Origin: Thereva unica
Taxonomy: Eukaryota; Arthropoda; Insecta; Diptera; Therevidae
Direction of reading: 5' to 3'
DNA length: 64,000 nucleotides
Assembly: GCA_949987705.1 (NCBI GenBank)
Contig: OX465281.1
Span: forward strand, 221,683,978 to 221,747,977
Shown: in pieces, positions 1-11,293 of the stretch
Numbering within the stretch: the stretch's first letter is position 1
Layout of the letters: each line of letters starts with the position of its first letter
Program-made: the position numbers and the translations under genes
The notes under the pieces: generated by a model
Databases searched by the model: none
Told to the model about the DNA's origin: nothing
What the model saw: the letters and a program-made list of their open reading frames with translations, nothing else

Positions 1-760
1 GAATCAATTGAGGAGCAAATAGTGTCATCGCTGGAGTTGGAGAGCGCGGCTCTGAATCTTGTCCAGTCATGATAAAGTGGCACTCGGGGCCTTTGCCCAG
101 ATATAGGAGTCGAATTCCAGGCAGAGCCGAATGTAGGATCTGTACATTATATCCCTGGTCCAACGGCTGAAGGACAAAATAACAACTTTTAAAGAACCCC
201 AAGCATTGTGATGCTTGTTTAGTCATTTGGAATATGTGACTATTCCAACCAACGCAGATATTCGGGTAATGTTATGCCTAGGGCATTGAGAGATGGTTCT
301 GCCATCAGTTCTTAGACCGTCCGCTGAAACGTAAGGAATTGTGGAGCGCGTTTTGTGGGAAAAGAGACAGTACTGGTTTTCAGTGCTTCTCATTCATTCA
401 AGCCATTTATAAAAACTAGGAAGGGAGCCGGTGATATAATTGAGCCCTTGGGAAAACCTGCGGAGATGGTTTGGGGATTAGATTCGCCGCAATCCAATAC
501 TACCTTTATTGAACGGCCAGAAAGGAAACTCTGAATCCAGTTCTTTAGAACAACAACAATATCAATAGCTTAGAGTTTAATCAAAAGAACGGGTTGCCAT
601 AGTCTATAAAAAGATATTGGGAGCAGCCAGGCCGGATTCACCAAAACGATGAATGTATTGGTAGAGGTGCTCAGTTAGGCATACAAGGAGGTCGCCAGTA
701 GATCTTTTAAATCTAAAGCCGTACGGCTTGTCGTCCAATATTTGGTTGTAATGGATTTGC
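1..760 (-). mobile_element. CR1-like LINE fragment (copy A), degenerate RT
   Basis: On the minus strand this stretch aligns by eye with about 49265-50185 of the better copy at 48790-50465. It runs from the domain after the RT back to the fingers. Recognisable pieces include SAGFPKG near 465-495 (SAGVPQG in the better copy) and the block around 660-745 that encodes the GFR..RST..L.V motif. The FADD-box part is missing because of an internal deletion of roughly 160 bp near 350-420. Stops and frameshifts occur throughout, so no product is possible. The left side runs off the window. Confidence 0.8.
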
Positions 761-929
761 TTTCTTTTAACACCAAATCTTCGAATTACCTGAGAGTCCT
801 GTTCCTGTTACTGACTCACAGAAACGCTCTGGTCGATAAAAAAATAACCATTTGGTTGTCAAAAATGGTATTGCACTTGATCTAAACCATATACGAACAT
901 ATTGATAAACAGTGAAAATTGAAATTGGA

Positions 930-1205
930 ATTGTTATTGTGGCAATATTGTTATAATCTCACACAGCTGCTGAATACCAATGAGTTTAATGGTGTAGGCT
1001 TGCACCTTGTCCAGACCCGCTAAGACGGTTTTTATTAATCTAGATAAACGAGGTATATTCAAGGCGGGGTCAGAGATACTACTTGTAGAATGCAGGCAGA
1101 GCCGCTGGTTGAAGAAGGAATTTTCATCTCTTAACTTAGGAAGGAATACCAGGAACTGTTGTTTCACGTTTTGGAATAAATGGCCATTCCGTTACAGACC
1201 CTAAA
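930..1205 (-). mobile_element. CR1-like LINE fragment, post-RT domain
   Basis: A short minus-strand open frame carries LAGLDKVQAYTIKLIG. This matches LACLDKVQNRALKLIG in the intact copy at 48790-50465, preceded by a degraded version of the LLQPAALATIYKSYIRPRLE segment. It overlaps in family position with the neighbouring copy at 1-760. It is therefore either a separate insertion or a rearranged duplicate. No catalytic residues are in this part. Confidence 0.6.
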
Positions 1206-2655
1206 TTTCGGCAACTAGGATTACTGGCTAAAAATAACTTGTTAGCTTTGACATATGGTAGTTGGTGTCAGAACGGTCTCAATCAGTTCTACTACAGCTA
1301 AAAAAATTCATAATACAACGTTGTACACGTTTGAACGACAAAAAAAGGAAAAATCCAAATCTGTTACATAAATACCACATTTGCTTAGTAATTCAATGTG
1401 ATGAATACTTGAAATTTTCCATTCATGGTTAAAGATGATGACACGATTTTCAAGTTGATTCATTTCGTCTATCATTGACTTTTTTTTATTTTTAACAAAT
1501 CTTATGATATTTTGATAAAAAATTCTACATATGTGTTTTGCGAAATAGATATTTACAGATAGAAGAAGTAAGATACTAGATACAAGAATCACCACTAAAT
1601 TGAAATAACATGACAAATTTTTTAAATATCTTGAACTGAAAATTCATAAAAGAACTCTGCAAAAAAAAACACCTTGTTACAATGTTACAATGTCACGGTT
1701 CTAATGAGCAAAACATTTTTCAAAAATCTGACAGATGAAGGAAATGAATGTTGTAACACAAAAACCACAAAATCAAACGTGTCAAAAGAATTGTTTATTA
1801 TTCTATATTAACATGAATTTAAATTAAGTTGAGAACAAATGTGGTTTTAATAATTGACACCTCTCAGGTGAGTAGTATCAATATCAATTAAATTTTTCCC
1901 GATGATATTTGACATAAATTATAGAAAAATGTTGTTTTGTTTACACTTCTTCGTGGTTCCAAGTAAAGCTTAGGTGCCCAGTGAGTTGTAAGTAAATCAA
2001 TTAAGTCATCTTTATAAAAAATAAACCCGGAAAATGTTTATTGAAGAACAGAATGGATATTCGATACCATTTGGGCATTGATTCAGCAAAGGAAATAAAT
2101 AAAGTGAAGATAAAATGTTGCAAGCGCATATGTGGGAAATGAAATGGGTTAAATCCTCAAATGGATACGCTGAATGACCTACCCTGTCAATATAAAGAGC
2201 AGAATAGGCAAACCAAGGGTAGTACGAGAAGAGATGGAAGATATCAAGTTAGCATTGATCTACAAGGGCAGTAAGTTTCTAATGCTGATATTATAAAGTA
2301 GATGTTTTGACTAACTAGACTATTAGTATATTGGTTGGATAAATTAGCAACGTCAACACATTCTGTCCTGTAGCTTGCTTCTGTAACTCCCAATGGAGAA
2401 GTCCTCAGCCAAAAATTTGGCGTCTTTATGCCCACATTTCACCGCATCATTCAGAAACGAGCTACTGATCTCCAATTATGGTCCGCACCATATAAATTAC
2501 CCAGTAACTTCCGTTTTTAAACAACAAGTGACATTGGTCGCTTGTAGGGATTTGAGACTTTCACTGCGCATGGAAACAGGAATTTTGAGATTTCCTTCTT
2601 TTATTGTGCGAACCATAGATAATTATCACCATTTTAATAACACTCATTCCTCATC
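1206..2655. other. AT-rich non-coding stretch
   Basis: No convincing coding region or RNA gene is visible. Two chance open frames near 1308-1616 (minus) and 2393-2659 (plus) lack recognisable motifs. The last part, from about 2150, may be the degraded N-terminal half of the Tc1-like element that follows. I could not align it with confidence. Confidence 0.5.
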
Positions 2656-2955
2656 ATAACAAGAATGTTGCTATGCCTGTATGGCTTTTCTTGCGTTTGA
2701 CCGCGCTACAAGGGGTTAGGTATTTCGTAAGGAGACCCAGTGAAAGAAGGCAGAGGTATGGAGACCAACCAACAGAGAGCAAAATCTCACTTCCACTGTG
2801 TAACATGGCGAAGGTTCAGTGATGGGTATGCATGTCGGATAAGCTCCTGACCTCAGATAATGACCCAAAACATACAACGAATATTGTGAGAGAATGGCTA
2901 CTGTACAACCCCGTTAAGCGGCAATCCTTAACAATCTCCCTATACCTTAATCCCA
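2656..2955 (+). pseudogene. Tc1-type transposase fragment
   Basis: Translated plus-strand pieces read GVRYFVRRPSERRQRY, then a degraded PT..K segment, then SDNDPKHTTNIVREWLLYN. The last carries the DNDPKHT motif that holds the second catalytic aspartate of Tc1 transposases. The WLLYN..LNP tail resembles the segment before the third acidic residue. These transposases are about 340 residues long and cut and paste elements at TA sites. Only about 90 residues survive here, with frame changes, and no inverted repeats could be paired. The fragment abuts CR1-like copy B. Confidence 0.75.
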
Positions 2956-3608
2956 GGGGTGACAAACTTTTTAAATAGTTTTGAACAGCAGTGTTCGAAA
3001 AAGGACAATAACGTCCAAAAAGGGTCTGCAGACTGGATTAGCGAAAGAATGGGAGACGATTTCACCCGATATTGCCGAAATCCCTTCAGTTCGATTCGAA
3101 GACGATTAGATGCAGTAATCATAGCACAACGAGGTCGCACATACTGCCACGGTAACTCTTGCATGCTGGGTAATGAAGCAACTAAATCCATATCCATGGT
3201 AAATGATAAATTTTACCTCTCCCTCAAGGCCAATTTATTGGCATCTCTGTTCACCTTAAGTTCCTCTTAACCGAAGTTGATATGTCACCACCGGTCCTCG
3301 AGTGCAACGCCCATTCGAAGAACGCAATTTTCTTCAGGACACGAGGTGTATAAATGTCTCAAAGAGCTTGACGTCAATAAATCCACTGGCACTGATAATA
3401 TTCCCCCTATGGCACTCAAAAAATGTGCCTCACCTTTAACTAAACCTCTGCGCAAAATTTTTGCCCTGTCATACTTCTCCGGAGTTTATCCCAACTCCTA
3501 CAAACTAGCTCATATTCAGCCCATTCCCAAAAAAGGTGAAGCCAGCGACCCTTCAAACTACCACAATAGCAATTACTTATGTTCTCTCCAAAATCATGGA
3601 GACAATAA

Positions 3609-4142
3609 CACAGGCCCGCAAAAAACGGGTCATTTTTTTTTCTTTTCAATTTAATAGTCGTATCCTAAGTATTTTTTCGCGCTGAATTCGAATCCGTTGG
3701 CCAAATTGCCCTATCACGTCAGGATTTTGAGCAATCCTAACCTAAAAGTGCCAAAAAGCGTGTTTTTTGCACTTTTGCGCGTTAAATATCTCAAAACTAT
3801 GGAATGATAAAAATCGTCGATTTCGTGCCAAGAAGTTTTTCTTTTCAGTATTACAAAAAAAGTTTTTTCAAATTTCACGCTTTCGACATGGTTTTCTGTA
3901 GATTTTGGCATGCTGAAAACGATCCCGTTGTCCGATTTGCCCTATCATTCCATAGTTTTGAGATATTTAACGCGCAAAAGTGCAAAAAAGTGCAAAAAAC
4001 ACGCTTTTTGGCACTTTTAGGTTAGGATTGCTCAAAATCCTGACGTGATAGGGCAATTTGGCCAACGGATTCGGATTCAGCGCGAAAAAATACTTGGGAT
4101 ATGACTATTGGACTGAAAAGAAAAAAACCTTGCAGGCCTGTG
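3609..4142. mobile_element. Foldback-type MITE, 534 bp, TAA duplication
   Basis: The ends read CACAGGCCCGCA and TGCAGGCCTGTG. They are flanked by TAA at 3606-3608 and 4143-4145. Joining the flanks across one TAA restores the LINE sequence seen at about 50210-50220, so both ends are exact. The two arms of about 200 bp are nearly complementary, around a spacer of roughly 130 bp (about 3813-3941). The right arm carries one extra 10-bp unit. There is no coding capacity. A 3-bp TAA duplication fits PIF/Harbinger-type targets, but the family is not certain. Confidence 0.88.
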
Positions 4143-4900
4143 TAATTAATAGAAAGCTGATAAAATATCTAGAATCTTAACAAATTATACACGAGAGGCA
4201 GTACGGCTTTAGACCAAAAAAGTCTGCTGGCGACCTCTTGTTTGTTTGACCGAGCATCTAAACCGAAACATCCATCGCTTCGGTGAGTCTGGCTGGTTGC
4301 TTTAGATATTTCCAAAGCTTTTGACATAGTATGGCATCCCGCTCTGCTGACTAACTCCAAGCTATTGGTATCGACTCAGTTCTTACAAATTGAATTGAGA
4401 GCTTTCTTTCTGGCCATTCAATCAAAGTTGTATCCAACCCACACTCCATTTCGGCTGGCGTTCCCCAAGGGTCGATTCTCTAACCTGCTCTTTCTAATAT
4501 TCATTAATGATCTGCTCTCAATCTCCTCCAAAACACTCCACAGTTTCACCGATGACGGTATTCTGTTTTACTCTTACGCCTTCAACAACTTTAGACAAGC
4601 AAGTGTCAGACCTTGTCTTTTAGACGATGAACTCATTTTCAGCTCTCTTAACGCAGACTTCAAACTCATTCTTGACTGGGGCCGCAAGAATCAACTCGAA
4701 TTCAATGCAACAATAACAAAGTACTGCCTTATCTCCACTAAAACCTTTACCGACCTTCCCTTCATATCAGTGGGCGAGGAGGATCTAACAGCTGACCCAT
4801 CTCTTAACATCCTGGGCGTGACTCTATCCAATGAAATGCAATGGAATAATCACATATTCCAAATCGCCAAACAAGCGTATCAGTGTCGCGGATTCCTTGC

Positions 4901-5624
4901 TTAAGGGGGTAGACTACAGTAAAATTTTCAAAAAATTCATTTCTTTTTTTTTTTGCTTTAAATTTGAAATCAGCCACCTCGAAAACCACCGAGTTAGAAA
5001 TTTCATCACAAAATAATCAAGATTTCACGTTTTGGCCAGAAATTTGGGACTCTGTCCCACAGTGCAATGTTCAAACGCGTTTTTCTCGAAACGATGTTTT
5101 TAAAAACGGTGTACATGATATCTCAAGATCTAATTAACGAATTGACTTGAAATTTGACACACTTCTTTTATGGATGAGTGCCTCTGGCGTCACGTAGGAT
5201 TTTGTCAATATCTTGCTTTGTTCAATAATTATTAACAATCATAACATGAAATTTGTGCCGAAAAAACGTATGTATAATTCAGGATTTTCTTTCTCGTTGC
5301 CAAAAAATGCTAAAAAAAAGGCTACGTGACGCGATAGCCAATACCATATAGATGATGAGAATATTTGGTTTTTTTGCCTCAGACGACTGGTTTTCGCAGA
5401 ATCATGTACACCATCCAACAATGCGTGAAAATCATAGGGATGTGCGAAGCAACATATATCGAAATATAGCAACATATATCATAACAAAAAAATTTTTAAA
5501 CGTTTTTTAATATGTACGGAAGATAATAAAAAAAAATGATTAGTGTAACATTATTAGTTAGTTAGCAATAAATTAATGAAAATGACCCACAAACAATGCC
5601 CGTTACTGTGCTCTACCCCCTTAA
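4901..5624. mobile_element. TTAA-ended non-autonomous DNA element, 724 bp
   Basis: The ends are inverted: TTAAGGGGGTAGACTACAG at 4901 and CTGTGCTCTACCCCCTTAA ending at 5624. This gives roughly 22-bp imperfect inverted repeats containing or flanked by TTAA. The element interrupts the CR1-like frame between GFL and KCNFLL. The TTAA at both sides suggests piggyBac-type targeting. However, two extra bases at the left junction make the exact duplication ambiguous. The interior is AT-rich and non-coding. Confidence 0.82.
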
Positions 5625-5909
5625 GAAATGCAACTTCCTCCTTCAGCCAACTGCCCTAGCTACAATCTATAAGTCCTACATTTGAGTCGGTTTGAATACA
5701 ACTCGTATGTGTGGGCGGACGCCCCTAAAATCACCTTGGCTTGGATGGACAAGGTGCAAAACCTCAGCAAGTTTTACCGCTATTATCGCAGCAACTGAAA
5801 TCAAGAACCTCCTCACTGATTGTACTTTTAGGCATACAAAAAAGTACTGAACTGCTGTAAAGTAGGAAGCCAAGAATTATTTTTATTCTAGATATAACAG
5901 GTAGAACGT

Positions 5910-5975
5910 ACACTGTGGCGCGAAATCGAACCACCAACCTCCGGAATGATTTCGCCCAACTTAAGGCATACGGAT
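5910..5975 (-). repeat. tRNA-like SINE head or decayed tRNA (candidate)
   Basis: On the minus strand TGCCTTAAGTTGG resembles an A box. It is followed about 24 bp later by GGTTCGATTTC, close to the B-box consensus. Together these are the internal promoter arrangement of tRNA genes and tRNA-derived SINEs. The spacing is short and I could not fold a full cloverleaf, so a working tRNA is unlikely. Confidence 0.3.
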
Positions 5976-7251
5976 GGCGACGAAGGTGTGAAAAAATCCG
6001 AAAGGTTGACACGGCTTTATCAAAAAATTTAGTTTCATAATGAGGGAATGCCAAATTACTCATTTATACCTCTGCGAAAAATGACTTCAGAGAAGAAGTG
6101 AAAAATGTTGTTTGTGTTGATTTAGTTTACGGTTTCTTGTTAAAATTCCAAAAAAAGCAATTGCGAAAATAACAACTAGCTAACACTAACAGGAAATGGT
6201 TTCATTACTAATGGAACGCGCTGGAATAGCACAGGGCGTTACCCAAAAAAAGATAAGATATCGTTAAATTATTTCGGCAGCATTACACAAAAGAAAACAA
6301 CTTTGAATCGCCAAGAAAGAATGATGATAATATTTAGCGAAAAGTAAGTTTAGTTGGTTAATTAATATTGGTTTGAATCTTTGTAAAGCAGAAATTAGTA
6401 TACAAAAAAAAATTATTAAGATCGACTAGATGGAGACAAAGTAAATTACAGAAACTAGAATTTCTAAATCAAATAAGTTCTGCTCTTTTTTATATTATAC
6501 ATTTTAACCGTCCGCAAATTTTAAATTCTCTATAAAAATATAAATAAAAAAAGTCAATTGAATTAAACAAGCCTTGCGTGAATCCTGATTTGTAATTTAA
6601 AGTCCATCTAAATCCATTGGTGAAAATTTATTCGATGATTTAATAAACAGAAGTGTTAACGCTCTTCGATGACATTGCTTTGACATTTCAAACCGGAGAT
6701 ATACAGAGCTTGACAAAAGCAAAGGAATACAAATCCAAAGGAAATTGCTTTTCGATTATATTAAATTCTGATATTATTCTCAGATTACATTAAAGGTTTT
6801 GAAGAAGCCTATAATGAGGCTAGAAATAAATTTCTATTTCTTTCTTCGTAAATTTGATTGCTTTTTTTAGGCACCATAAACTTGCAATGGTTATGGCATG
6901 CAGTACCTTGTTAGGCTCAAACATGTAAATCTTCGGGCCTGATCCAAAGCACCAACAAAAAGGTCAAAAATGACGGTTCTCTCAATCTAGAAGGAGTAAT
7001 TACTCTACTTGAGCTCTGTTCAAGATGGATCTTGGTCACCATTTATTTATTACTTTCTCCAGAGGATAAAAGCTTATACCTTCACCGCTAATCTTTATTT
7101 CAAGATACTTAACGATTGGGTGTTCACTAGCAGAGAATATAATATAGAATATAGACTATACCTTAATTAATATGAATTTAGGTTAAGTTTTTGCTTATAT
7201 ACTTTTACTATACGTCAATATAAGAACGTAAAGTTAATTTTTTCGAGAGAC
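5976..7251. other. AT-rich non-coding stretch
   Basis: I see no coding signal, paired ends or RNA gene. Several A/T homopolymer runs are present. Confidence 0.5.
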
Positions 7252-7410
7252 ATGGTAAAATTTGAAGATGTACAGAAGGCTGTTAAGAAATCAAAAGACA
7301 ACAAAAATTCGAGCAAAGATAGAGCTATTAAAACAGGCAAACCTAATAAAAATGATATTAATCTGGACCCAGAATTAAATAAATTAAATTGGGTTGTGTG
7401 CCCAAATTAA
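7252..7410 (+). CDS. Small lysine-rich ORF, 52 codons, doubtful
   Basis: An ATG-initiated frame of 52 codons begins MVKFEDVQKAVKKSKDNKNS and ends LNWVVCPN. It is unusually rich in Lys and Asn, as expected for AT-rich DNA. No domain is recognisable, and no splice sites or neighbours support it. It may be a chance frame or the trace of an exon. Confidence 0.12.
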   Translation: MVKFEDVQKAVKKSKDNKNSSKDRAIKTGKPNKNDINLDPELNKLNWVVCPN

Positions 7411-7640
7411 AAAAAGAGACTAGCTTAGCTGCCGTAATTGTCGAAGCATTACTTTATTGAACATAAATTTTGTCAAATATTTTATGCGATAACCTTCATT
7501 CTGTGCATTGGGGTCAAATGGACACCAGCCCGCTTAAAATGCGATTTAAAAAATTGCGGCAAGTTAAATATATCGCTCGCTAAAATAAACTAGGATTGCC
7601 TCAACTAATATGTATCTTTTACACACAATACAAAAATCCG
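7411..7640. other. Non-coding spacer
   Basis: AT-rich sequence before the foldback element. Nothing is recognised. Confidence 0.4.
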
Positions 7641-8152
7641 CATTGCCCCGATTAAAAATAATTTCATGGTTAATTTCCTTACTAGCACGCACGCGCCCGC
7701 AGCTAGCACGCATAGCGAACAAACAGGCACGCCACAAAAGTACGTACTCTCCCGCCACAGGCACGCACGCTCCCGCCACAGGGATACACGCTCCCGCCAC
7801 TGGCACGAAAATCTAAAAATTTGTTCGCTTGAGGGATGCACTCTCCCGCCACAGGTATCCACTCTCCCGCCACACGCACGAAAATCTCAAAATGTGCCTG
7901 ATGACGACTTTACATACATATATAATACTCTTCTCCATCTTTTTTAAGAGGCGTGGAATTTTTATTCTAGGAAAAAAAAATTTTTCTTTCATTTTAAATT
8001 TGAGTTTCGTGCGTACCAGCTGCATGCTAGCTGCGGGCTAGTGTTATTTTCACTCAGGCGTGCATGCTAGCTGCGGGCGCCGTGCGGGCTAGTGCATGCT
8101 AGCAGCGTGCTAGCTGCGGGCGAATTTCATTTTTAATCGGGGCGGTGCAATG
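7641..8152. mobile_element. Foldback element with GC-rich internal repeats
   Basis: The left end CATTGCCCCGATTAAAAAT pairs with ATTTTTAATCGGGGCGGTGCAATG read in pieces at about 8129-8152. Inside both ends are short inverted motifs built from TAGCACGC and GCCCGCAGCTAGC. The left half also has tandem 21-bp-like units with the core CTCCCGCCACAGG (about 7748-7860). The GC-rich repeats contrast sharply with the AT-rich flanks. No transposase frame exists and the target duplication is unclear. A degenerate relative lies at 28590-29350. Confidence 0.75.
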
Positions 8153-8254
8153 AGGTCCAGCTGATCCCATATTTTTTTGTAAGCATTTTGCATGTAATAC
8201 CAGCCTTTTAATGTATATTATGTATATTTTGCAATCCCACCACGCCTAATTTCA

Positions 8255-8575
8255 AGTTGGAAATTTTGCTGCCACAAAAGAAGTAAAAACTGTCTCTCCA
8301 GTACAAAATTTCACTTCCTCGAAAAATGAAAGAAATATCTTTCCAGTACAAAATTTTCCTCCCTCAAAAAATGTAAGAAATGTCTCTTCAGTTCCTATTT
8401 ACAATCTCAGCTCATCAATTGGATATTATACTTCCGCAAAAGAAATAAGAAACGTCTCTCCAATTCGTGTTTACAATCTCAACTTGCCACAGTTCAAATT
8501 GGATATTTTATTGTCGCAAAAAAGTAAAAAATGTATCTGCACTACGTAATTTGCAATCACACGTTGTTTTTATTT
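8255..8575. repeat. Degenerate minisatellite
   Basis: Four to five diverged units share the core CAAAAGAAGTAAAAACTGTCT, here in variable forms, followed by C(C/T)AGTACAAAATTT or TTTACAATCTCA. Starts are near 8272, 8322, 8365, 8438 and 8514. Unit length varies from about 45 to 80 bp. There is no coding potential. Confidence 0.55.
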
Positions 8576-8581
8576 ATCTCT

Positions 8582-8830
8582 TACTGTGGTGATAAGCAAA
8601 AACCGCTTAAGTCAAAAAACATGATTTTACACCAGAGCGATTTTAAGAATCAAAGTTATTCAATCTGTAATGGAAAAGCGAAAAAACAATGTATCATAAC
8701 TTTCTAAATATTGGTCCAAAGAGAATCAAATTTTGTGTCGATGGGGATTCTTATACGGAGAATTCAATGATATAATTAACTCAATTTTGTCTTAAGTCGA
8801 CTTAAGCGGTTTTTGCTTTTCACCACAGTA
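8582..8830. mobile_element. TA-flanked MITE, about 249 bp
   Basis: Inverted ends TACTGTGGTGATAAGC and GCTTTTCACCACAGTA continue as ...AAAAACCGCTTAAGTC and GACTTAAGCGGTTTTT.... The inverted repeat is about 32 bp with one or two mismatches. TA at each edge fits a Tc1/mariner/pogo-type duplication. The interior is non-coding. Confidence 0.8.
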
Positions 8831-8929
8831 TACACACTATATACCAGTAGGACAGTATTTTTGAACCGGAATTTAAAAAAATTTAGGCCTCGGTACAATT
8901 TGCCATCGTGTAAGGGACAAATGTACAGC

Positions 8930-9205
8930 CTCGTGTAAGTAGTCAACTCAACTCTATCTGACTGGCCATGTAGGCGTAGGACACCTCCACAACCTAGGAC
9001 TGTCTCAAGAAACAGTATGACGACTCTGCATGGAAGGCGACAAGACTTCCACACATATTCTTTGTGAAGGTTCTGCTCTGATCTGGCTTAGAAGAAGAAC
9101 GTTTATCAGGGACTTTTTGAGTTCTGCTCAAGTCCAGTCTTCATCAATTAAAGACCATCTTGCCTTCATCCAGAAGGCTGATATTCTGTTCCGCTAGTGG
9201 GGTAC
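8930..9205 (+). mobile_element. LOA-type LINE fragment, ORF2 C-terminal end
   Basis: The plus-strand translation reads QLYLTGHVGVGHLHNLGLSQ, then RLCMEGDKTSTHILCEGSAL. This is the Cys/His cluster (C..C..H..C) found after the RNase H region in LOA/I-group ORF2 proteins, followed by a LRRR.F tail. One in-frame stop interrupts it. It is a 5'-truncated remnant and no tail or target duplication was recognised. Confidence 0.65.
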
Positions 9206-10486
9206 ATACACAATAGGCTTATCTTGGACGCAGTGTTGACCATGTAGGTTGCCCCTCAATCCTTTAAAAAAAATGTTTTTGACCTAGTACACATGTCATC
9301 GAAAGTCTACGATTATGACAACTTGTGACTTGTGACGATAGTACGAAAAAGTAGCAACTGCAACCCACCAACCCACACCACAAGGTAGTTAAAGGCACAT
9401 CCGACCATTGAAGCAACATGTACTATCTACGATTTGGTCAGATTATTATTATTAAGTGAAACGTTTCGCACAATTATGTTTCCCTTAAAGCCTAAAGGTC
9501 ATTGGCAAGGTCTTAATAAAAAAAATTAAACATTATCAAAAATTTAATCGAATCAAATTTCCCAATTTGTTGTTCAAAATGCGCTAACTAAGCAAAAGTT
9601 TCTGGTTTAAGTAATATTGAAAAGGGTTACAAGAAAACGATTATAATATTTTGTCGTGATTGCACTTAATATTTTTAATTAATTCAAAAGTGCATTTATA
9701 TTTTCATATTTCTATAGTAGAAGTGGTAAAAACCATTAAAAAGTTATTTTCTTCTAGTGTTTTTATGAAACAAAAACAAAAATAACATAAAATAATAATG
9801 AGCAATTACGACTTTTTTTATAGCGTGTACATATATGACAATGTAAAAATATATTAAAACTTCTACTAAAAATTTATAATTTATATTTACAAAAATAAAC
9901 TTACATAAATTAACTACCATTTCTTTTAGTTTCTAAAATAAAACCAACCATTTTAATTACATTTTGTTTTATCATTTAAAAAATTTTTTTATCGTTATCT
10001 AAAGACACTACCATGAAATTGCAATTATTATGCTTAAAAAAAATTTACTCTACTTTTATTTTTAATGCTTGAAAGATTTTTATAAATTTAAAAATTCTTT
10101 CGTAATTTTTGTTTTATCTAATCTGAATTACGTAAAAAAAACACTTTCAAAAATTATCTTTGTATTATAAATCATTTTTAAAAATGAAAGAAAAAATAAA
10201 TTAATTAAAAATAATTTTTATATATAAATACATATATTATATATGTATGTATATATATTTTTTTTAAATCGCAGACATTATTTCTCTGTTGAGACAAGAA
10301 AGGTCAAAAATATGAAGACGAAAAAATCTTAAAATGGTCCGACAAAAATTCACCAATTAATAATTAAAAAAAAAATTGTATATTGACCAGCAGCATCGTG
10401 GCAGCAATCAACTTCCGATGTACCCGATAATGATTGCACCCAACTTTTTAAACAAATATCTCAAGACAGAAAGTAGTAACACTTAC
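9206..10486. other. Very AT-rich non-coding DNA
   Basis: Dense A/T runs and a TA-rich tract near 10220-10262. No genes or paired ends are seen. If the minus-strand candidate exon at 10487-10524 is real, this would be intron. Confidence 0.4.
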
Positions 10487-10524
10487 CTTCTATCGACGTC
10501 ACACTTCATGGATTTCTTGATGTA
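10487..10524 (-). other. Candidate 38-nt host exon
   Basis: On the minus strand the segment is preceded by ATTTCACAG and followed by GTAAGTGTT, a consensus acceptor and a very strong donor. Its reading YIKKSMKCDVDR is open in one frame and contains an ATG (10507-10509). No protein family is recognised, and so short an exon cannot be proved from sequence alone. Confidence 0.3.
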
Positions 10525-11104
10525 CTGTGAAATTGCAGGTAGTTTACCTCTGCAAACTCCAAATTAGCCAGGTAAAAATTTTTGGGTTTTTTTTTCTTAA
10601 TTGAGAAACGTTGAGGTCTTTAGTTGTACTTATTAATCCACACACACTTAAAGAAATTTCTTTTTTATAATATTTATAGAATTAAGAGACAATAATTCTC
10701 TCAAAATTTCAAATGTAATAATTTCTTTATTTTAATATTTCAAACGAAAAAAAAAAAATTTTTTGCACCTGTTTAATTTGATTAACTGATCTTCCACGGA
10801 CACTTTTCAGATGCTGCTATACAATCATATTTTTTTTTATGTTTCAATTTATTTTAATATTCGTGAAACGTTTGTTCAAATATCGTGAATAGCAAATTAT
10901 CAACCACTTTGGGCTTGTTGTTATGTAATTGCGCACTTTTATTTTTTTTTTATTTTAATTTTTGGTTAGAACTTTGTGTTAATTACAGTCAACCTTAACA
11001 ATAACACCTGTATTTTTTTTCTCTTTCTCTAATTTGTATTTCACCTATTTATTAATAATAATTCACCAGAAAAAGTAAGAAAAAAATCCCGGTTTTGAAA
11101 TCAC
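10525..11104. other. AT-rich, intron-like stretch
   Basis: Long T runs on the plus strand (A runs on the minus strand). No coding or repeat signature was identified. It lies between the two candidate minus-strand exons. Confidence 0.35.
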
Positions 11105-11293
11105 CTGAATTGGAAAATTTATGCGAAAACTGCAAACGGGGCAACCTGTTGAGCGACGACGAGTTCGCTTTTACAACACGCACTTGACACTTTTTCCACT
11201 TTTAATTTTTTTTTCTATTTTTTTTTTATTTTCTTCTACTTATTTTTTTTTTTTTTTTCACTTTCTATCTATCAACGGCTAATCCAGGACCAC
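11105..11293 (-). other. Candidate 5'-UTR exon
   Basis: Minus strand: a pyrimidine-rich tract ending CTTTACAG precedes 11293, and CAG/GTGATT follows at 11105. The enclosed 189 nt contain A-runs and no long open frame, as in insect 5' untranslated exons. Together with the 38-nt candidate and the more GC-rich block to the right, this suggests the 5' part of a host gene read right to left. It is inference only. Confidence 0.28.

Larger units (their letters stand above)
2956..5815 (+). mobile_element. CR1-like LINE copy B, split by two DNA elements
   Basis: RT segments occur in the right order on the plus strand: CLKELDVNKSTGTDNIPP (about 3350-3410), HIQPIPKKGEASDPSNY (3515-3565), a broken GFR/RST block (4200-4245), ISKAFDIVWHPALL (4305-4350), FTDDG in place of FADDG (about 4548), LNILGVTL (4805-4830), and after the second insertion the KCNFLLQPTALATIYKSYI segment (5625-5685). 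Two DNA elements interrupt it, at 3609-4142 and 4901-5624. Removing both restores family order. Stops and frameshifts show the copy is dead. Confidence 0.88.

Noticed and set aside
7666..7947. Overlapping repeat-containing frames at 7564-8041 as repetitive proteins
   Set aside because: All six frames are open because the foldback repeats lack stops. No start context or conservation is visible.
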